Shown: positions 34,067 to 45,675 of the stretch, one piece after another
Layout of the letters: each line of letters opens with the position of its first letter
Position numbering within the stretch: the first letter of the stretch is position 1
NCBI RefSeq assembly: GCF_000003815.2
Contig: NC_049987.1
Coordinates: 8,171,858-8,235,857 of the forward strand
From: Branchiostoma floridae
Lineage: Eukaryota; Chordata; Leptocardii; Amphioxiformes; Branchiostomatidae
DNA: 64,000 nucleotides
Direction of reading: 5' to 3'
Program-made: the position numbers and the translations under genes
Notes under the pieces: model-generated
Told to the model about the DNA's origin: nothing
Seen by the model: only the letters and a program-made list of their open reading frames with translations
The model's database searches: none

Positions 34067-35662
34067 ATGGCTACGCTGCTGAAGGTTCTCCGGGCTTCTG
34101 CCCGCTCTCGCCTGCAGTTTACCCCCGCCAGGCCCGCTTCAGGGGCTGCACCTGCTGGTGGAGAACACTCAGGTACTTGTGCGTCTTTTACAGGGTGGTT
34201 GGAGCTGTATACTGCGCTGTAGGTGTTTTTACAGGGACGAAAACTTTGACCTTGTTACGTTACGTTTCGCGTGCCGCCATCTTGTGTGGCATAAAGAAAG
34301 AAGTGGCCTACGTGACTAGTACTGACTACCGCTTCTTTTATAGCAAAGTTACGACTTCGCAAAACGCAAGGGAAGGGCAGCGCAGAAATGTACCATGTAA
34401 TAAAATTAGGGTATTTCAATGTGCCCCTATCTCCTGAAATTATCTTCACTTTCTGCCTAGTTGAGCTGAAACTTGAACCTATACAACTTGTTATAGGTTC
34501 AAGTATCATAGATACAATTTGTATCTTAGAAATAGCTCTTGTTTTTGAGCTTAGTCTTACTTCATGCCAAGAAACGTTCGAAAGAACTTTACCACATGAC
34601 ACAGTCACAATGATCTTATGAAAATACAGAATATTGTGATACATCATTTGTAGTAATCTGGTATCATACCAGATTACTACAATGATGTATCACAATATAC
34701 TATCATACTATGTTGACCACCCTTTGCTTTGATTTCCTCCATCAATGACGCCATTACTGTCCTCTCTGTCACTTTGTCATCTCTTTATTTTGACACTTGG
34801 GCATTGTTGAACTACACTTTATGGAGAGTACACAAGACACAAAAGCACTTGCATTGCAATTGGAATGTTATCAAGTACACCAAAGTCAACATTGTGTATG
34901 ACATGTACTTTAGGTGGCATGGACCTGTGGAAGAAGATGTCTGTGTTCATTGCCCTGCCTGCTCTGACCATCTGTATGCTGAACGCCTACCTGAAGGAAA
35001 AGGAACATCACGAACATCCCCGGCCAGAGTTCCAGGCATACGCCCACCTGCGAATCAGAAGCAAGGTAACAAAACATGGCATTGGCAGGCCACCGTTAAG
35101 TTACCACAAACTGATTCCTTTCATCTCTTCATTTTAGATAGCGCTGTGGCAATCTATAACTTATAAGTCTGACAAAACTTTTTTTCACAGAATATCAGCA
35201 GATGTATTTATAGTTGATAAGCTAGTTTTCTGCATTTCACCTTGTGCTGACTTTGTAAGTTGTAGTTGAATAATATAGTTGTCACTGCTAGTACAAGTTT
35301 GGTGCCTGACAATATTTCATTCTTTTTAAAGGTGGTAAGTATGCTAAAAGATGGGAGCATTTCTGGTGGAGACAAAAATGTGTTTGGAACTTCCTTAGCC
35401 CTTGATGGGTTAGACTGACAAAACCTCTTTTAGAAACAAAATAATATCTTCTTATTGATAACAAATAACACACTTATAGGTTCTTTATCTATAATTCGGA
35501 TGTACATAATGACAATTAACGTACAGTTTATGTATAGTATATTGTGTTGTGTTGTTTTGTTTTGTTCCCCAGCCGTTTCCGTGGGGCGACGGTGTGAAAT
35601 CACTGTTCCACAACCCTCACAACAATGCTCTGCCGGACGTTGGCTATGAGGACAAGCACTGA
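34067..35662 (+). CDS. COX6A: Cytochrome c oxidase subunit 6A, mitochondrial (isoform with first terminal exon)
   Basis: A small single-pass subunit of respiratory complex IV in the inner mitochondrial membrane. Coding exons 34067-34172, 34914-35065 and 35573-35662 join in frame to 115 residues. The first exon is an Arg/Ser/Ala-rich presequence ([18 protein letters not shown]), as expected for mitochondrial import. Exon 2 has the [22 protein letters not shown] membrane helix, then [13 protein letters not shown] and YAHLRIRSK. The terminal exon gives [18 protein letters not shown] and ends GYEDKH, the hallmark C-terminus of COX6A. A second terminal exon of the same length follows at 36620-36709. 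It is transcribed away from SETD4 from a shared promoter region. Confidence 0.95.
34471..34504. repeat. Perfect inverted repeat, 13-bp arms
   Basis: acttgaacctata (34471-34483) and tataggttcaagt (34492-34504) are exact reverse complements with an 8-base loop, in COX6A intron 1. Confidence 0.9.
34631..34698. repeat. 68-bp near-perfect palindrome in COX6A intron 1
   Basis: The left arm from atattgtgatacatcat to the centre ggtatcatacc is mirrored on the right, with a single extra T in the left arm and no real loop. It would form a long hairpin; possibly the whole of a tiny MITE. Confidence 0.9.
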
Positions 35663-36619
35663 GTATCTGCTGTCAGTTAACCCTTTGTATGGGAAGCTGC
35701 ACATGTGGTTCTCTTTGCGGAATTCCTTATGCTTCTGGCACTAGACTTGCATAGTGCCACAAGGCTCTAGCCATTGTGATTGTTTTCTTCCCATACCTGC
35801 AGTGGTTTTTGTTGGTGTTGGGAGAGCCTGTTCATTCAATGGCTAGAGCCTTCAATGGCACTGCTTCGGAATCTTGATGCTTTACATAACAAGCTTATGC
35901 GTCATAATTTTTGATACTGGTATTATTGGCGGTATACATATCAATTTGCAGTGGGCAGCTTCACAGCTGTTTGTATTTAGCATGGTGGCTGTTGAGTGTA
36001 TTTGACGTGGCTACAAGTTTTACGGCATCTGCCTATTGTAGACGCATGGATTTGTCTTCAATCTACCTGTCAGCAATGATGTGCACTTCAGCCTTTTCTT
36101 TCAGTGAAGTTTCACAATTGTACATTGCTTGTTGAATAGAGTGTGATGATGATTGGTAATAGCTAATAGGAACAATTTACAATGGATATTGTACGTTTGA
36201 TCAAATGGTGTATCCAGTTTAAGGCAAAGGTTTAAAATGTATAGGGCCAGTGCGTTTATAAGTGTAATTTTTTAAGAATAGAGATGCTCCATGGTCTAGC
36301 TTAATTTTTGGATGGGTACTAAATGTGAACTATTGAGAAGATACTGTATGCTACCATATACTTAAGAATTTACTGCTGATGATCCACATTCTGCAGCTCA
36401 GTGTGACTTTTGAAACAGCTCAAAATTTACTCAAGTACAGAAAAGAAGAAACATGCTAGTGTTGATTTTTCTGGCCAATTTTGCCCACAGTAGTTCAGAC
36501 AGATACCTGCAGAAATCTGGGAAGGGCCCCTGAAATTTTGGATGTATGAGTGTGTATGTTTAATCCAGTGCACTTAAATTTCAGTTTTGTGTTTTACAAG
36601 TTTGTTCTTGATTTTGCAG
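35663..36619 (+). other. COX6A 3' UTR of isoform 1 / intron of isoform 2
   Basis: No further coding exon. A run near 35720-35870 contains partly repeated ggctctagcca/ggctagagcc blocks (inverted, about 35762 and 35841). No canonical AATAAA was noticed for the upstream terminal exon. Confidence 0.5.
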
Positions 36620-36709
36620 GGGTTCCCGTGGGGTGATGGTCAGAAGTCTGCCTTCCACAACCCACATATCAACGCTCTCCCTGATGGCTATGAAGATGCA
36701 GAGGAATAG
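36620..36709 (+). CDS. COX6A: Alternative terminal exon of COX6A
   Basis: An acceptor (ttttgcag) at 36612-36619 opens a phase-0 exon of 90 nt, the same length and phase as the exon at 35573-35662. It encodes [20 protein letters not shown] and ends GYEDAEE, stop. It could replace the first terminal exon after SK of exon 2, giving a 115-residue isoform with an acidic instead of a His/Lys end. It has its own AATAAA at 36914-36919. It is intact, so it is probably used rather than decayed, but splicing into it must be shown. Confidence 0.85.
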   Translation, partial: GFPWGDGQKSAFHNPHINALPDGYEDAEE

Positions 36710-36913
36710 AGAAGGCAGAATCAGATATCAACTAAGCAGAATATACAACTCCATGTCTCAAATCTCAAAATCATCCAGAAGCCATTTATGTATGAGTAGG
36801 AAAACTACTGTGTGCTCAGAGAGCCTCAGAATGATGTAGACTGCACTTGTCAGTTTTCTGTATGCTGCCTTTCAGTGAGATGTTTTCTTTGAGACCCATG
36901 TGTGCTGATGTAA

Positions 36914-36919
36914 AATAAA
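36914..36919 (+). terminator. Polyadenylation signal for the downstream COX6A terminal exon
   Basis: AATAAA about 205 bases after the stop of the second terminal exon. Confidence 0.75.
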
Positions 36920-37257
36920 GTTTCAACCCCCCAAGGTGGATTTCAAGTTCTTTCATTGAGCTCACATAGTAGGAAAGGAGGTTTAACCATTATGCATATG
37001 CCCTAACTTAAGTTATGGCATATTCACCTCATTTATCATAAAAGGAGGTGAATGATAATTAATGCAAAAACAGTTTGGCAGACTGATTTTAAATTAATGA
37101 ACGTCGTTTATTTGAAAGGAAAACTAGTACAAGTGGATCTGAGGCACCATCGTTACACTCCAAATCATATTCTGGGAGTACTACTATCACCACTACATGT
37201 ACATTTGTAGGTGCCTTCTTTTGGAACAAATAACATCAGTAAGGTTTTTGAATGCTT

Positions 37258-40054
37258 TCAGTAGATGTATATGTTGTCTGCGATCCACTCTGGTAGATGT
37301 GTCATGACAAAAGTTTTAACATGCCAGTAGAACTGCATGGGTTTATACCGCACTTTGGGGCTGACAGCAACCACAGCTGCCACCATGGCGTCCACCACAG
37401 GTGAGGTGTCCCGGCTGCCCTCGGTGGCGTACTGGTGCATCAGGAGTTTGTAGTCATCCAGGGCTTTCTTACCATAGGCTTCCTTCACTTCATCTGTCAT
37501 GCCGTCCCAAAGTTCCTGTACAAAAATGTGTTAGTCTTAAATGATATTTACTGTGCCATTAATACTTTTTGTGCAAGATGGGGGAAAGCGCAATCACGAA
37601 AATCATTATAAATGCGACTGAACGCTAACGTTACTACTAATTGGCAGTTCCCCATTTCCTGTGCATTATCAGATTAAGCTCGAAACGTTTTGTGTAAATA
37701 GTTCTTAAGAAATTATGTCAGTCAATGAGTAATACATGCATGTGTTGAAATACGTGTAACAAAATCTTTTCACACCAATTAGTTAATAGAATTTTCATCG
37801 AACTGACCTCTTTTTAAAGGTAAGCACACGTACCTTCAAATTTACGATGGCTATCAGTCCATCTTGTTCACGGAGTGACCTAGTTCTCGCGAGACTTGCT
37901 AAAACCAGGTCTTTATTCAGTTCAGAACTAGGTCGGACTTGAGTGGATGTTCCGCCCGTCCAATTTGAAGGTGCGTGTGTTTCCCTTTAAAAACTAGTCA
38001 CTATTAGATGAAAGTTCTATTAACAGTGCACATACATGTCACTAATGAATCTATTCAACGATTTTCACACCAACTTGAACCTTTAGGAAGATAAAGTAAC
38101 CTTAGCAGTCCTCTCTATGCCCTGCTTGTTGAAGATGTTGGTGGCGCTGATGAAGTTTCCTGGCTCGATGATGCTGACGTCCACGCCCCACCGTTTCATC
38201 TCGTACCTCAGGACGTCCGAGAAGCTCTCCACCCCGTACTTAGTGATGCCGTACGCCGAGCGGGACGGGGCACAGCTGCGACCCAGCCCACTGGCAATGT
38301 TAATCACTCGTCCTGTTAAGACACAACACACAGAGACAATTTACTAGTAATCATTTGTGCTTTCTTGTATCCGTGTGACTGTCTTAAGTTTGTGTGCATG
38401 TCTGTATTATGATTAAATGAGGATTCCGGCTAGGCCACCTTATCTTATAGTGTTGTTGCGGCCCAGCCCAATGGCAACATTGATCCTGAACATTCTACAA
38501 AACATTGATCCATAGATTTGCCTACGTGTCATCACCCTGAGTTGCAACATGGATTTTGCTTAGGACTATGTACCAAATCATACTAGAAAGTGCATGTAGT
38601 ACCTTTCGCTTTCCGTACAAGTGGCAGGAAGACTTTGGTGACCCTGACCGTGCCCCACAGGTTGACCTCCGCCACCCGTTTGTAGGTCTCTATGGGACAC
38701 CACTCCACCAGACCATAGGTGGACGTGCCCGCATTGTTCACAATGGCCCACAAGCCTACATATGAAACACCAAAAGCAGCACAACGGTTCAATTCACATA
38801 GGTTCAATTCAATAGTTAGCATCTGTCCTTCTAAAAAAAAAAGACGTGATGTACAGAGCTTTACAAGCATCCCTGAACAGAGACGAAGGGCGCCATAGAC
38901 TTCCTTTAACTTATGATCCACTGCTCACCGAGTCACGTGTCCTATCCGCATAATATGACGTCACAACAGCGATGGATTTGTTCATTCCTTGACAAAGACT
39001 AGAGCTGTTTTGCCGAAAATTTGTCCATTATCTTTTGTGTTGGAAATTACAGTTCAACTTGTTCCAGAAGACATGATGTAGTTTTTATTTTATTTTGTAG
39101 GTACATTTGTCTTTCGTTCGCAACAATATGTAAGAACTGACCTGCGTCCTTGTCTGGTAAGTTCTCTTCCATGTACTGCCGAGCCTTCCACAGACTGTCG
39201 TCACTGGTGACGTCCATCTGTAGTACATGGAGACGGGGAGACCCTACAGCAGCCAGCTCACGGGCACCTTCTCCACCCTTGTCCTACGGGCAGAGGAAAT
39301 CAAAGTTGGCTTGTAATGCTTCACAGTGTACACTATTAGTACATTTTCACCAATCTTGAATTGTTACAAGTGTCACCGAGGTATATTTACTCTATGGCAC
39401 AGCAGCCCTTTGATTCTCGATACATATTGCTGCCATTTGCAGCGTAGACATATACATCTTTACTCTCTGTAATCATGTAGCAAATGATTTACGGGCACCT
39501 TACGCATATTATCGCTGTCACATTTGTCTAACTTTGCTTTCTAAACAAACTGTAAGGCGACACAATCATATTAAGTAAACATTAATAAGTCCCAAATAAT
39601 GACTGCTATGACTACAGGTAGACAACACAGTTCCGTACCGCATGCAGCTTGACACCAGTAGACTTTGAACACTAAGTGTTTTTATTTCAAATCGAAGTAG
39701 CTGCACTGAGATCTAGATCAAAGAGAGAACACGAAGTGCTTATCATCTACAATCTGGCCTGCAGGCACACTAACATACCTTGAGAACACACCCTGCGAAC
39801 ACCGTGAAGCCCCTGTCGTGCAGGACCCGGGACACCTCCTTCCCGAACCCGGTGTCGCACCCCGTCACCAGCACCGCCTTGCCCTTCCCGTCCACCTCCG
39901 TGACGGGCAGGAACCTGCAGACCGTCCAGGCCAGCACGGACGCCAGGAGCACGGAGAACGCCTTGGCCCACAGCCCCGCACCCGTGGTGGGCTGGAGACA
40001 CGCCATCAGCATCGCGGCGTACACCACCACACGTATGAGGAGTTGGGAGGCCAT
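37258..40054 (-). CDS. BDH1: D-beta-hydroxybutyrate dehydrogenase-like short-chain dehydrogenase
   Basis: BDH1-type enzymes interconvert 3-hydroxybutyrate and acetoacetate with NAD at the inner mitochondrial membrane in ketone-body metabolism. Five minus-strand exons, in transcript order: 40054-39779, 39283-39142, 38755-38603, 38312-38101 and 37515-37258, make 346 residues (human BDH1 343). The N-terminus is hydrophobic/basic, suitable for mitochondrial targeting or anchoring. Rossmann motif T64-G-C-D-T-G-F-G71, NNAG at 146-149, [14 protein letters not shown], catalytic S198, Y211 and K215 (YGITK), EPGNF, and the family-specific C-terminus with [17 protein letters not shown] and THLPEWI are all present. 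The donor of exon 4 (gttact) is weak but the phase join is exact. Related retinol or steroid dehydrogenases are less likely given these C-terminal motifs. Confidence 0.9.
38868..39060. mobile_element. Dispersed inverted-repeat element, copy 2
   Basis: It lies in BDH1 intron 2. Shares gctcaccgagtcacgtgt, ttccttgacaaag-cta and gccgaaaatttg with copy 1 (8738-9060), and agggcgccatagactt plus aacttatgatccactgctca with copy 3 (52870-53060, opposite orientation). Confidence 0.8.
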
Positions 40055-41207
40055 TATGGGCAGTGAGTCCGAGACAAAACGTTATGAGAGATTGTGAAAA
40101 GTCAGAGAGCGGCGAAAAGTCAGAGAGCGGTCCACACCTGCCTAGAAAACTGCACCACAAATATCTACTAAGGGTACAAACTTTGATGACAGGGTCAAAG
40201 GTGAATGGGTTGATAAAAAGTTACAGTCGCAAGCAACCTCGACCCACAAAAAAATACTAGAGCAGAAAGCAATAGTGGTACTTCCATTTTCCTTTGGTTA
40301 ATATTCAATATTTCTTCATTTTGTTTAGAATAATTATGAACCTCCTGAATTCACCCAATCATCCCCGCTAACAATAGTGGCCTCGGCCGTTCAGCATGTG
40401 GCAGTTTGTATAAAGGTCACCTGTGTGTTCTGCCTTAATGATTAACTCGGGTATGTTGATAATGGGTCCGGCTGCACGTGTGACTGATTTACCAATGCTC
40501 TAAAAGTCTAATCTCTAAGGATCACCTAAAATAAAGATGAAAAATAAAAATGTTTTTAGACAGTTGCACTCTTGCGCGATACAACTTTGCGTACGTATTT
40601 GGTTCCTTGAAAGAAAATAAAGAAACAGAAAGTTGGAACATAGTTGCTATGGCAGAGTTTTTGTCTACAAATCGGACATTTGTTTAACTAAGGGGGTAGA
40701 GATCGAAGACCTTTGTAGTGAAAGTCATTGTTTCCCATATTGACTATCCATGTATTCTCAAACCTTATGTTAAACTTTGTGCTCTCAATGTTTATTCAAT
40801 GTGTACCAGTCAACACACCTTCTCTGATTACGTAATACAATTGCGTCCTTTGTTCAGTAAAATCAAACGTCCATTTGAACAACTCAAGGAATCGCACAAT
40901 AAATAGCTTTATTGGAAAAAGCATCATTTTGGCACAATTGCACAAAAAGGCACAAGTAAAAGCACATATTAAAATGCAATATCATGAGCAGTGTGGTATA
41001 TTTTGACGTTCATTAATTGCAAAATTGTCTTACATCTTATATAATAAGTAGTAGCAGAATATAATAATTGGCTAACTTTGCAGCAACTCCAATGAATAGA
41101 AAAGACTTTACACACGTGAAAATATAATTAACTCTGTTAACAACAATCTATAATGTCATGTATTCTCTCTTATATATAATATATTTGCATATTGACCACA
41201 TCATTAT
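40055..41207. other. Intergenic spacer, no gene seen
   Basis: Upstream region of BDH1 and downstream of the next minus-strand gene. AT-rich beyond 40260. A degenerate direct repeat (aaaagtcagagagcgg twice at 40096-40127) lies close to the BDH1 start. TTTATT motifs (minus-strand AATAAA) occur near 40909. Confidence 0.5.
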
Positions 41208-43486
41208 TCATGCCCGGGTGACAACAGTCCGTTCTGTGCTACTCCCTCGCCCGGTCTGTCCCCGCAGGCTGACTGACGTTGTCCGCGCCCTTCTGCCCGT
41301 GAAGGTGTGTGGCTGTTCCCTCTCCCGTGACCACTGCTGCGTCAGCTGGTCCTCTACACGCTCCATGAAGGCGCTGTGCACACGGCGGTTCGGTTTCCGG
41401 AAGCGCTGAGGGAGAAAAAATAATATTCGTTTGTTTGTTTGTTTGTTTGTTTGTTTGTTAAGCATAACTCGCCTTTCGGCGTACCATAGTACACCAGTTT
41501 TGTACATTACGAACAAACAGCTGTAAGGTTTTTATTGATTTGAAATTAATTACATAAAGATTAGAATGTGGAATCTGTTACTCTCCAAGCAGAGGTTAGG
41601 CTCCGGCTGTTTTGTAAACGTTTCTAGGCGTTTTTATGGGGCCTTCTAGTTTGTACTGTTTTCTTAATGTCTCGCAGCGTAAGGCCCAGACCCAAGACAT
41701 CAAGAAAACAGTACAAAATAGAAAGCCCGATAAAAACGCGTAAAAAACGTCAAAACGCCTCCAGAGCCTAACCTCTGCTTGGAGAGTAGGTCATAGGTAG
41801 AACCATCCGATGTGAACGAATGCCGTTGAAGAAAGGCAATATCAAAATTTAAGGTACAGAAAATTGCACACTTCATTGACTATTCTCCACCCAGTTAACT
41901 TATACTGACAACTAGTAATTCTTATCGGTAACGTGAAAGTTACGTACCGTGTATGCATGGTACCGGTTCGGCCACTCCTCCTTGGGATGGATGAGTTTCG
42001 CGTCCCACTTCGGCTCGGCAATCTTCGGCCGGTACATCTGTCGGCCCGCGTCTACGTCACGACCCACGTCAGAGTGGGCCAGACCTAAAACTAGGTGTTG
42101 ATAGATAGAAATATTAGATCCTACTCGTCTAATTGATTGAAGTTATTATAAGGCTTGTGTCTTTGTTTGGTTGCATATTAATTGCAGCAGTTCTCCCAAG
42201 TTTTGCCTCAGGAACATTCTGGTTTGTTAAGTCACTTAAGACATGTAACGTTATACAACTATTATAAGAGGCAAAGTACTGGGTTATATCTTAAAAATGA
42301 ATTTCGAGATGTTTTTACTTACTCTGGTTGAGCCGTTTCGACTTGAAGTTGAGGTTACCCGGGTCCTTTTCATACTTAGTTTCAAACTCCGGAAGACCGA
42401 GTTTCTTTAGGGGTGGATACTGTAAGAAAAACAGTATTAGTAAACAAACCGAATTCAATTGCCCTAAGACTTCTGTATTTGTATCATGCATAGGTTTTTG
42501 TGCCCTCAACAGCTATGTCAATCAAGTTTCATGATCCGCTACTGAACGTCGATGTGGTTCGTTCAATTCTTTGAGCATTTTGACAGCATCTGTCACCAAC
42601 CTTAACTTGCATACATTCAAAACATCCAGTCTCCAACAGAGTCAACAACTAGGTATAGTCCTCTAGATGAAAGCAATTCCGTTGTTACACATAACATAAA
42701 TAGTAATTTTACGCCTTGTTGGTATTGTTTCTAAATGGATATTTGCCACTGTTATATTTTTCCTTTCACTGGTACTGCTATACCATTAACTTTGTGGAAT
42801 CGCCCAGTCGAATCGCATTACCACGCAACTCTTTTGTCAGCTTGATATGGCAACAGGTTTGTGTGTGTGTTGACCAAACAGGAGGCAATGATCTGTAACA
42901 GTTCGTTGTCTGGATAAGTCTAATAGTTGTCTCTAGTGGCGTCTATGTTGGAAATATATTTTTCTTTAGATTCAATGTAATTGGAAGTTATTTAACTCAC
43001 CTGTCTAAAGTCATGAGGAGTTGGATTCTCAAATTGATCTTGTTTGAACACCAGTCTTCTCACGGAATCTTTTTTCGCCTCTAAGGGATCATGGATCTTA
43101 AATCTCGTCTGAAACAGGGGACTCTGGGGTTTCTTAGGTTTTAAAATGTTTGGTAGGACCAGTTCTTGACTCTGTTTCTGCATCTGTTCTTTCTGACGTT
43201 TCCAGTCGCCGGGAAAGGTACCGTACTTCCACGGCTGCATCGCTTCCCGACTGTTTCGTGTGGGGGGCTTCGGATCGTAGGCATCGACGCAGAAACTTGG
43301 CGGTTTCCTCCTCCATATGTCCTCCTGTTTGGGCGGTTTTAGCAACAAGAACGTGTCACTTCTTGTGAGCACAAGTGCGTTTTTGGCGTCGAACTCCGTC
43401 TTGGAGTGAAAGCCAAACGGTTTTCCGAATGGGTTCTGATAGAAGGAGTCCAGGCTTGAACTTTGTAATCTCTGTGCCGTCTCCAT
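41208..43486 (-). CDS. Uncharacterised basic, proline-rich protein
   Basis: Not recognised. Four minus-strand exons join in frame: 43486-43001, 42419-42323, 42084-41948 and 41405-41208, giving 305 residues. There is no signal peptide or membrane segment. The protein is rich in Lys, Arg, Pro, Gln and Trp and looks extended. Features: KPPKQEDIWRRKPPSF (about 50-65), AMQPWKYGTFPGDWKRQKEQ, PNILKPKKPQSPLF, YPPLKKLGLPEFETKY, YRPKIAEPKWDAKLIHPKEE and WPNRYHAYTRFRKPNRR, then a Ser/Thr/Arg-rich tail. Short Trp/Tyr-Pro-Lys motifs of this kind are seen in some ciliary microtubule-associated proteins. That is only a suggestion, supported weakly by an X-box-like site at 44835-44848 upstream. The start is the first ATG of a long exon. 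Confidence 0.75.
41431..41460. repeat. (GTTT)n microsatellite
   Basis: About seven uninterrupted GTTT units, 25 bases after the acceptor side of the last exon of the uncharacterised gene. Confidence 0.9.
41581..41786. mobile_element. 206-bp MITE with TA target duplication
   Basis: The ends ctctccaagcagaggttagg and cctaacctctgcttggagag are perfect inverted repeats and each is flanked by TA (41579-41580, 41787-41788), as expected for Tc1/mariner-type insertion. The interior is also inverted (tgtactgttttctt and aagaaaacagtaca), so almost the whole element folds into one hairpin. No frame. Confidence 0.92.
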
Positions 43487-45675
43487 AGTTCCCGCAGATT
43501 TATTGTCTCTCCCCGCTGTCGTGTAGAGACCTTGCTGATTGCACTAAAGTGTCGATAAAGCACCCCTATCAAAACAAAAGATTTAGATTAAGTACAGTAA
43601 TACTTAGACGTTAATCATCGATACCTCTATCACCAGGAAACGAAGTTAATACGTCTGTTAGTTGTATACTTGTGTCATGGACGCCGTTTCACCACTAGTG
43701 CATGATGTACATATTTCACTGGACGGCAGAGAAATCGTTGTATAATGGCCCCTCCCCACTTCACTTTCTTTGTGTTGTTGATCTCCTGGACTACCATATA
43801 TCGACCGCTGTCATCGAAGAACCAACATATTCATGCTAAATCCAACGATCGCGCCAAGTATATAATACAAGAGAGTGTAAACCTTCATAGTGAATCATAA
43901 TCCTAGCTACACACCTGTCGGGACATACCTTGGCAACAAGTAATAACAACGGCTTTATAGAGGTAAACAATGGCGGATTAGATCTGACTATGCTGTTCTT
44001 TCAGCTGGCCAACCTGTGTGGCTCATTGGACTAAACAGTGGTAACACACGTCAATATTATGACTGAAAGTTGCTGAAACTTTTAGCTCTTGATCTCATTG
44101 ATGACAACGTTACTTATGTGACAAGGGCAAACGATATCTAACGACGGTGTGGCGCAAATAAAAACACGTCTTGTTTTAGGTACCTTAAATTGGTACAAAT
44201 ACTTGATTCTCTACCAAAATGTGAATGAACGACACACAAAGCTTAAGGCGAGACAGTAGACGTAAGATTGTAGACTCTATACACCATAAATTACAATGAA
44301 GCCGTGCTCTAGATATCGTGTAAGCATTATTAGCGACATATAGTATATCTGTTTTTTCATGCTTCGGTGTTAATGAAAAGAGAGCCCTTATAGGGGGCTG
44401 AGGACGGCGCAAGGGCCATTCAAACTCAAGATCATTCTCAGTAATACAAATTATGTTTATCATAGTATATATCGATATCTGTTGAATGCAATAGGTTAAG
44501 CTATTATTACCTGTGTAGAGTGCACGGGTTACTGATCAGACGACTGACGTGTGACTGCACAGTAACCCGATGTTTCAAGGTACACACACGGAAATTCGAT
44601 AAGAAGGTAGCATCACTGTTAAAAGTAACCAGATTTTGGACCTTCTCAAAAAATCCATGCTTCATAAACGATGTGGAATGATTCAACAATCTCTACTTAC
44701 CTCTAAATCAGGGAATTTTTAGCCCTTCTTGACAGGAAATGCCCTGAATCACGACGGACCTGTGTGACACTGCAAGGTGTGGGTATTTGTACAGTAGTGT
44801 TGGAGTCAAACAAAAGGCGCCGCGCGTGGCCGCCGTCACCATGGGGACGCGCGCGGCTCAGGTAACCCGACCGGTAAGGTATCCCCGGGCACCTGCGCGC
44901 TGCAGGTGATTAATGTGGGCACCTGTCAGTGTACAGGTTGTAATGCATACATTATTAATTATCACAATAATTGTTCGTGGCCGCATAACAACGAGCGAAC
45001 AATTGTCATATCCACAATAAAACCCTAATATTTTAACCACATGGGCCATGCGGGGACATGTTTGCGTCTTGCAATCATCATGAGAAAGTGCTGTAGTATT
45101 CTTTAATGCGAATTTCTGAGAAGTAAAGTTATGTCTTGCATTTCTTTGATTATAGTCAAAACACACCCAGTGAGTAATACTCATAGGCATTTGATAATTA
45201 TGAGTTGCTGTCCCGAAGTTTTCATTGCAATGTGTGTGTCTCCTTATAAGTGTGAAACATAAAAAGTTTCTGATGTTTACTTCACCATATGGATAGGCGG
45301 TTGTATTAATATTTTACTTTGAAAATTTCGACAGAATCACGGAAGATCATCTGTTGTTTATATTGTTTATCATTTTAGTCAACATCACCCGTTGAATTCC
45401 CCCATTAATATCTTTATGATGGTTTGACCCATCGCTGCTGGCGGGAACCGGTCAAAGAATCCCGTCAATGATATCTCCCAGCATGCACCGCGCCGGGCCG
45501 GGAGGAAGTTGCGCCATTTGTCGACATCAGAACCGTATGGAGACAGGAGCTAGCCAGTGACTTTTCATCATTTTCTGCTTTCTGTAACCTTACAGGCGTC
45601 TTTTGTCGCGTTCGTATTCCCTAGGAGATACCCTAGACACTATTTGTTGGAGAAATTAGCATCTAAGGGATAAAC
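43487..45675. other. Divergent intergenic region with promoter elements
   Basis: Between the uncharacterised minus-strand gene and EIF1A. Mostly AT-rich. Two GC-rich islands: 44815-44910 (with GTCACCATGGGGAC at 44835-44848, fitting the X-box pattern RYYNYY-AT-RRNRAC) and 45430-45540 (gcgccgggccgggaggaagttgcgcc, an ETS-like core) just upstream of EIF1A. No TATA box was noted. Confidence 0.5.

Noticed and set aside
33976-34437. 153-codon plus-strand frame across the COX6A start
   Set aside because: It is a different frame overlapping the real presequence exon of COX6A and reads through its intron.
44841-44861. ATGGGGACGCGCGCGGCTCAG followed by gtaacc as a start exon
   Set aside because: No compatible downstream exon; EIF1A already has a convincing start at 45676. 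The site is better read as part of a GC island.
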